Shown here: piece by piece, positions 58,211 to 64,000 of the stretch | How positions within the stretch are numbered: position 1 is the first letter of the stretch | Layout of the letters: each line of letters starts with the position of its first letter | Assembly: GCA_009739215.1 (NCBI GenBank) | Contig: VSJF01000008.1 | Span: forward strand, 1-64,000 | Reading direction: 5' to 3' | Source of the DNA: Floccularia luteovirens | Lineage: Eukaryota > Basidiomycota > Agaricomycetes > Agaricales > Squamanitaceae | Length of the DNA stretch: 64,000 nucleotides | The notes under the pieces: model-generated | The model's database searches: none | What the model saw: the letters and a program-made list of their open reading frames with translations, nothing else | Told to the model about the DNA's origin: nothing | Made by a program: the position numbers and the translations under genes

Positions 58211-58864
58211 GTGTTATGCTTCAACAAAGTCCTATTATTCATTTATTGACTTATTGTCTTAAAATATCTCTAATGATTAAAGAATTGGAGCTCTCTGCTT
58301 TTCCCATTCTTAAGCATCATTAAACAAAGTTTTATATCATTAAACAAAGGATACATGTGACAGGATAAATAATCCACCTATTTTACTGCATGCCATTCAG
58401 TTTACTCACTGAAGAGGGTACTGTTGTCATGATCAGACTTTGGATTTTACTTTGGAGCTAATGAAGGTACTTGCCTTTCACTCTCATTGCCAGCTTCAAG
58501 AGCATCTAGAACTCTCTCAATTCCAGCAGCTTATGCAATCTCCTGATTAACTTCCATCTCTATTCAACCATTAGCAGAATATGGATATGCCCAATCCTCA
58601 TCCTCCAAATCAAGGGATACACTATCACCTGAATTGGATCATGCCAAATAATGCACTAGTTCAGGGGAGGTGGTTCTTTGACATTTGGTGAGTGATTCAC
58701 TTACCTCTTCTGGTACTTCTTCTCTCATAAATGGAGAAGGTTCAACCCTCTCTCATAGCAGATAAGTCTCCTTATGAGGACAGAGATGTCTCAGCTGATG
58801 AGGAAGACCTTGAAGGTCTACAAGTTCCCTGCTCCTCTTCAATGAAGGATAAGGAGTCTCAGGG
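58211..58864. other. Unassigned sequence, possible coding relics
   Basis: Contains Ser/Glu-coding fragments near 58540-58850 broken by stops. No family recognised. Confidence 0.35.
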
Positions 58865-59440
58865 TAGTTACTATTAGGGATTTGCTCAGTCATTTACTTG
58901 TCTCATCATTTGGCTGTCTGGGTTAGGGAACAGTTGAAGGGTTTGCCAATCAGATTTTTCTGGTGCAATAGTGGAGTTACTCCACTACATGAGTTACAAA
59001 CCACTCATTGGGGTCTCTCTGAGGTTAGTTACAGAGGTGAACACACAGGCCTTTCAGTATATACAGTGTCGTCTATGCTGTTATTACAACTTGTCCTACC
59101 ATCCTAGACAGGGGAGGGAGATCGACCAAGAGGTAATAGAGTAATAGCAAATGTATTGCAGTACTCAAAACTAAGATCAAGCTAAAGCTTATCTGTAGTT
59201 TCACACTACTTAAATACAAGTATGTTACTTCTAATAATAACCTATTGCATGCTTGCTTCAGTAAGCTAGGAGTTAGCACAGAGTTATATAGAAGTATCTA
59301 CAAGTTACTATAAATTAAAAGAACTAAGATGCAAGTCATATATAAAATGTATATGAGAAAGTAATAAACAAGGTGGGAATGCATTGCACACATGTTCTAA
59401 AGTCCAGAGAGATAACACATATCCAGATAAGGTCATAACA
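58865..59440 (+). mobile_element. LTR family A, copy A5 (worn 5' end)
   Basis: Carries the family-A body from GGTTAGGGAACAGTTGAAGG to GGTCATAACA, with the start altered to TAGTTACTATTAGGG. No target duplication seen. Confidence 0.75.
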
Positions 59441-59452
59441 ATGATCCTCATA

Positions 59453-59730
59453 TCATGCAACTAACCAAGTCCATAATGCACTACTAGAGATACATTTGTC
59501 TTTTGCAGCAAGCCAGTTTAATTCAGGGGATAATCTTGACTTTATACTGCCTAATGCAGTGTTATTTTTATCACCCCATGTCTGCATCAAAAGGACCATT
59601 GTCTCAGAGATGTCATTTGGGTCCTTTGGCAATAGATCACAGTGAGTTCCAGAGATCACAGCCCACAATGCAGCATGCTGCAAGTAGGTTTGCATAGCAC
59701 TCTTCCACTCAAGCCAATATACTCTAGCAA
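59453..59730 (-). pseudogene. Copia-type Gag relic
   Basis: On the minus strand YWLEWKSAMQTYLQHAALWA, then VISGTHCDLLPKDPND, WGDKNNTALGSIKSRLSPEL and SSSALWTWLVA match the N-terminal Gag region of Ty1/copia polyproteins in basidiomycetes (WxxWK...LW.VVSGT...ALGSI..RLSP). The rest of the polyprotein is absent, so it is a fragment. It shows that copia elements contributed to this tract. Confidence 0.65.
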
Positions 59731-60054
59731 ATATAAAGGAAACAGCTTCAAATACTGTGTGCTGTATGTTTCAATTGATAAAAGTTGTTTATTGGCAAGC
59801 TACAAATTAATGTATTTCAGCACAATGTTCAACTCAGTATAAAGACACTGTCAACAACACATAAGGCTTGCATAGATATCATCATGAACAACATTCAGAC
59901 TAGTCACTTGTAGAGTGGGTAAATCCACACTGCTTCTACCAGTTAAGGGAGCTGTGGGAGAACCACTTCATAAGAGTAAGGACTTAAGTTACTTGTCATC
60001 ATCAGTCATCACTATGAGAGAGACATCAATGACTGGCAACTGGAGCCCATAACC
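59731..60054. other. Unassigned repeat-region sequence
   Basis: No recognised element. It may be further eroded copia sequence. Confidence 0.35.
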
Positions 60055-60400
60055 TGTTGAGTAGCCATCTGTGCAGTACACAGTGATAGGGACTCAAGTC
60101 TTACTTTATGCTTACTTAATCACACACTTAGTTAGTATACTACTACTTATCCAGAAAGGACCAAATATATTCATATATAAAGAGTGTCCTTATATACAGC
60201 TTTACTATATGTATATATTTGGCAAAGTAGGTCTATGCACTGTTCTACATAATCACATGTCTAACTCATAGAACTTTGTAGAAGGTTGTAGAACATGCTT
60301 AGTAATGGATGTAGTCATGTGACACATCATGTGACATATCATGTGTGACTTATTACCTGATGAATTATGTAATTCATCATGTGATTGTGCTATCACAACA
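60055..60400 (+). mobile_element. Diverged LTR-B-like element
   Basis: 346 bp with TGTTGAGTAG...ATCACAACA ends and the B-type 3' region (CATGTGA, AATTATGTAAT, CATGTGATTGTG). The 5' half differs from B1 and B2. Flanking 5-mers (TAACC, GTGGG) do not match. Confidence 0.6.
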
Positions 60401-60824
60401 GTGGGATGTACCACTATATGAGTTTCTAACTGTCACTCATTGGGGCCTTACTGAGGTCAGTTATAGCAGAAGACTCTTAGCTTTCAGAGAAAGGGTGTTA
60501 CCTCTGCTATTATATATAACCACTAGCCATCCTAGACTAGGAAGAGAGTTTATCACAAAGGTAACAGAGTATAATCAAGTAGATTGGAATACTTGAAACT
60601 AAGATCAAGCTGAGGCTTGTCTGTAGTTTCACACTACTTAAATGCAGGAGTAGAACTACTAATAATAAACTACTGACTCACAATGGCATGCTACTATAAA
60701 TAAGTGGTGAGTTAGATACAAGTCATAGGAAGCTACTAGTAGTCATAAGAAGATGCAACAAGTCATAGAGAAATGTACAAGAGTTATAAAGGTGAGACAT
60801 ATGGTAGGAGTGGAGAATAAGGTG
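60401..60824 (+). mobile_element. Diverged LTR-A-like fragment
   Basis: Shares with LTR-A the order TTACTGAGGTCAGTTA, GTAACAGAGTA and CTAAGATCAAGCTGAGGCTT, then TACTTAAATGCAGGAG, but is divergent and lacks the 5' part. LTR A6 lies directly after it. Confidence 0.6.
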
Positions 60825-60829
60825 GGAAC

Positions 60830-61431
60830 TGTTATGACCTTATCCAGACTCCACGTATATCTCTGGACTTTAGGCTGTGCACATAACTGCGTTCCTTCCT
60901 CATTTATTACTTTCCCATACACATTTTGTATATGACTCGCACTCTGATTCTTTTAACTTGTAGTGACTTGTATAGACTTCTAAATGACTAGTAGATACTT
61001 CTGTATGACTCTAGCGTTGACTCACAGCTTACTTAGCAAGCATGCAATAGGTTATTATTAGAAGTAGCATACTTGTATTTAAAGTAGCGCAAAACTATAG
61101 ACAAGCCTTAGCTTGATCTTAGTTTTGAGTACTTGCAATATACTTGCTTTATACTCTGTTACCTCTGGTTAATCTCCCTCCTCTGTCTAGGATGGCAGGA
61201 CAAGTTGTAATAACAGCACAGGTGACACTGTACATACTGAAAGGCCTGTGTATTCTTCCTCTGTAACTGACCTCAGAGAGACCCTAATGAGTGGTTTGTA
61301 ACTCGTGTAGTGGAGTAACCCCACTATCATGCCAGGGAAATTTGACTGGCAAAACCATCAACTGTTCCCTTACCCAGATGGCCAAATAATGAGATAGCAA
61401 ATGATGATGTATAAAACCCCTAATGGTAATA
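60830..61431 (-). mobile_element. Solo LTR, family A, copy A6 with target duplication
   Basis: 602 bp, TGTTATGACC...AATGGTAATA on the + strand, flanked by the perfect repeat GGAAC (60825-60829 and 61432-61436). The last CA has mutated to TA. Confidence 0.88.
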
Positions 61432-61449
61432 GGAACATAGCATACATAT

Positions 61450-61493
61450 ATACTAAAGTCTAGGAAGATCAAGGAGTCTAGATAAGGTCATAA
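61450..61493 (+). mobile_element. LTR-A 3' end fragment
   Basis: AAGTCTAGGAAGATCAAGG through GATAAGGTCATAACA is the terminal about 44 bp of family A, without the rest. Confidence 0.65.
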
Positions 61494-61496
61494 CAG

Positions 61497-61968
61497 AGGG
61501 CAAACATATGGGTCCCTGAGTTGACTGAGAAACAACATTAGTACATTGTTGAGCAGCACCCTGTATCACACAGTAGAGGGGACTGTTCTTATCTTAGAGC
61601 TTACTGTTGCTTAGAGACTTAGACTAGTACTGACTACTATAAAGTAAATTCAACAAAGGACATAAGGTCCAGTAGCTCTTCTTATATACATAATTGGTGT
61701 TTGTACATCTTTGTACAATGGTCCATGTGAGTGTACACTAACTATATTATGTGACTACATATAGAACCTTGTAGAAGATTATAGAATATTTATGAAGGTC
61801 ATATGTCATAGAGCATATGAGTGTGAGACACGTCATCAGTCATGTGCTCCATCACATGATCAATTATGTAATCAGTCATGTGATTGTTGCTGTCGCAACA
61901 TACATGACATATAATAACCAGGGGAATATATCCAGTTGGGTCATAATTCACACATATAATATCAGTAA
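61497..61968 (-). pseudogene. Second relic of a FAD oxidoreductase 3' end, left part
   Basis: AAACATATGGGTCCCTGAGT and, after LTR B2, GACATATAATAACCAGGGGA, then GTTGGGTCATAATTCACACA, match 46612-46730 in order and orientation. The relic is interrupted first by LTR B2 and again at about 61968, and its right part continues at about 63910. Confidence 0.7.
61547..61900 (+). mobile_element. Solo LTR, family B, copy B2 with target duplication
   Basis: 354 bp, exactly the length of B1, TGTTGAGCAGCACCC...TGTCGCAACA, flanked by the perfect duplication TACAT (61542-61546 and 61901-61905). The paralogous site at about 46670 lacks the insert, which confirms the borders. Confidence 0.92.
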
Positions 61969-62390
61969 ACTCCGGTGAAGGGAAGGTAAGTGTGAGCAGG
62001 CTCAGAAGCCTAATGGGGAGCAGCACATCTGTCTGCTAATTCTGAAGAAAGTTTCTTGTTGAGAACTTAGGTGGTTGTATTTAAGGAGTGAACTTATGGA
62101 TTAAATGACAGAGTGCACGGTGGTAGCACGCAGGTGTGGAAGAATGTGGATGAAGTCTGCATTAGAGAACCACAGTTAGATGTGCGCAAGCACATTATCT
62201 TGTGGAGTGTGGGTGCGCTTGGTGTGTGAGGGATAAGTAGGTTGAGAGTGGTTTTTAGATTTTAGACGCTAACTGATTGGGATAGTAGAAACTTGTTCCT
62301 TTCACTATCTAAGTTACAATCTTTTATATCTACAGATGTTGCAGAAAGAGTACTAAGTAATCAGAGAAATGTACTAAATTTAATGAATGG
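61969..62390. other. Unassigned sequence inside an insertion
   Basis: Part of the about 1.9 kb (61969-63909) that separates the two halves of the FAD relic. No family recognised here. Confidence 0.4.
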
Positions 62391-62998
62391 TGTTATGACC
62401 TTATCCGGATATGCGCTATCTCCCTGGACTTTAGAACATGTGCGCAATGCGTTCCTGCCTTGTTTATTACTTTCTCATGCACATTTTGTATATGACTCAT
62501 ATTTTGCTTCTGTTAACTCATAGTGACTTGTATAGGCTTCTAAATGACTTGTAGATACTTTTGTATGACTCCGCGTTGACTCATAGCTTACTGAGCAATT
62601 GTGCAATAGGTTATATTTAGAAGTAGCATACTTGTATTTAAGTAGTGCGAAACTACAGACAAGCCCCAGCTTGATCTTAGTTTTGAGTACTCTCTAATAC
62701 AGGTGATTACTCTGTTACCTCTGTGACTACTCTAAGTGAATCTCCCTCCCCTAGTCTAGGATAGCAGGATCATTGTATATAATGGCACAGATGACACTGT
62801 ATAGCCTGAAACGCCTGGCTGTCCTCTCCTCTGTAACTGACCTCAGAGAGACCCTGACAGGTGGTTTATAATCTGTATAGTAGTGTAACCTACTATTGCA
62901 CTAGGGAAATCTGACTGGCAACAACCAACCATTCCCTAACCCAGATACCCCAACGACAAGACCAGTAAATGATGATGCATAAACCCCTAATGGTAACA
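62391..62998 (-). mobile_element. Solo LTR, family A, copy A7 with target duplication
   Basis: 608 bp, TGTTATGACC...TGGTAACA on the + strand, flanked by the perfect repeat AATGG (62386-62390 and 62999-63003). Confidence 0.9.
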
Positions 62999-63003
62999 AA
63001 TGG

Positions 63004-63653
63004 TAATAGTAAAAAAAATCGCAAGGGGCATCATCAGGAACATGCACTATACTGGTTATAGAATTGTGAAACTCACAAAAGAGAAAGAAAGGCTAAACAA
63101 TGCTGGAGGGCCATCTGGTCTACCTTGTGGAAACACAGTAAGGCTGAGCATTGCTGTGCACTCGCATCACATGTGACCAAGGTAGTTGTGATCCTGTACA
63201 CTAATATTAGCAGGAGTGCTGTTTTCTTGGTCCAAAAGGCAAATCTGTGTAATAATCCTGATTAAGACTGATGATCAGATAAGTGATGGCACTGATACAG
63301 GGGTTTTACCAGCTAATTTTAGGAAACATGGCAGCCGAAAGGCTTGTGAGCTAAAGTTGATAGTTGATGGCATCAGCGGGCCATGTGGTCCTCATTAAGC
63401 TATGTGGCATCTGGAAGAGTGCACTGTGGGAATTAAGAATGAGGGTGCATATCCTAACTGTCACTAGTATTGAGCAGGGCATTTGTGGCATCTGAGGCTT
63501 TGCAATATGAAAGTTGGGTAGTCAATTGCATAAGAATTACTGAATGTTGCACTTTGCATTGTGATTGGTTGGGGAAGTTCTCTGATGCACATTAGGCTTA
63601 GACTATGTCTCGGGCTTACTATATCCATTCCGAGGTAGTAGGGGTTTCCCACA
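63004..63653. other. Unassigned sequence, possible transposon relic
   Basis: Contains short protein-like frames, for example near 63216-63398 (+), with no recognised family and no splice structure. Confidence 0.35.
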
Positions 63654-63890
63654 CCTAGATCTGCTATGGACACTATGGAGTGCTATGGAATGATATGACT
63701 TTAATTACACATAGTAACAAACATCACTTTACTATATATAGTTACTTGTGATATAAAACATATATCTTTTCTTGTACTCTCTACAAAAACAACTATATAT
63801 ATATATCTTATCCACTTAATCATATAAATCTCTATCTACCTGCTACATGGAATGCTCCATAGCACTCCATAGTGTTCATAGCAGACCTGG
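63654..63890. mobile_element. Small terminal-inverted-repeat element (MITE-like)
   Basis: The left arm, starting CCTAGATCTGCTATGGACAC at 63654-63688, is the near-perfect inverse (about 31 of 35 positions) of the right arm at 63857-63890, which ends CATAGCAGACCTGG. The interior is A/T-rich and non-coding. The arms are made of the same CTATGG core as the other repeat blocks. No clear target duplication. Confidence 0.65.
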
Positions 63891-63909
63891 AGTTTGCTAA
63901 TGAAGAATA

Positions 63910-64000
63910 TGCAATGACCATATGTTAAATGGAACACATCCTGGAATGTATTACACTGGGTGCTGAAAGGACTCTGGACAAACCATATAAGTATTAGCAA
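63910..64000 (-). pseudogene. Second relic of a FAD oxidoreductase 3' end, right part, cut by window edge
   Basis: GCAATGACCATATGTTAAAT, GGAACACATCCTGGAATGTA and GAAAGGACTCTGGACAAACC match 46735-46825 closely and continue the order begun at 61497-61968. The duplicated segment runs out of the window. Confidence 0.75.

Noticed and set aside
1..64000. CRISPR arrays, rRNA or bacterial-type operons
   Set aside because: Repeats lack regular unique spacers, and the gene structure is eukaryotic throughout.

Overview
The window is a piece of a filamentous basidiomycete genome, almost certainly Agaricomycetes. Genes are split by many short GT-AG introns (about 45-65 nt), and the recognisable proteins are fungal: KRE6/SKN1, Brc1/Rtt107, ATG13, ECM14, mitochondrial ArgJ and a CYP63-type P450. 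I cannot name the species. Exon coordinates were worked out by hand from splice signals and family conservation, not from transcripts.

Layout. 1-50.8 kb is gene-bearing. In order it holds a 3'-truncated KRE6/SKN1 gene (-), a multi-BRCT repair scaffold (+), an unknown protein (+), a PX-domain protein (+), an SDR oxidoreductase (+), ArgJ (+), a decayed copy of an SR-rich membrane protein (+) followed in tandem by the intact gene (+), ATG13 (-), a P450 (-), an ECM14-like carboxypeptidase homologue with two apparent frame breaks (+), a POT peptide transporter (-), an F-box protein (+), a sugar transporter (+), a DHA1-type drug/H+ antiporter (-), and a small family of secreted berberine-bridge-type FAD oxidoreductases. 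That family has one intact copy on each strand, one internally deleted pseudogene between them, and smaller debris.

From about 51.1 kb to the end there is no credible intact host gene. This part is a graveyard of LTR retroelements. Two LTR families can be defined by eye: LTR-A (about 600 bp, TGTTA...TAACA) and LTR-B (354 bp, TGTTG...CAACA). Six copies have perfect 5-bp target duplications, and one LTR-B sits inside an LTR-A. The region also holds a copia Gag relic, two long T-rich TATGTTTT tracts, minisatellites built on a CTATGG/CCATAG core, a small inverted-repeat element, and a second relic of the FAD-oxidoreductase 3' end that is split by insertions.

Working together: most host genes are ordinary housekeeping functions with no operon logic. 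The sugar transporter, drug exporter and FAD oxidoreductases lie side by side and could form an exported-metabolite or sugar-oxidation neighbourhood, but the sequence does not prove it. The most unusual objects are the SR-repeat membrane protein with its decayed tandem copy, and the CTATGG repeat family of the LTR-rich tract.
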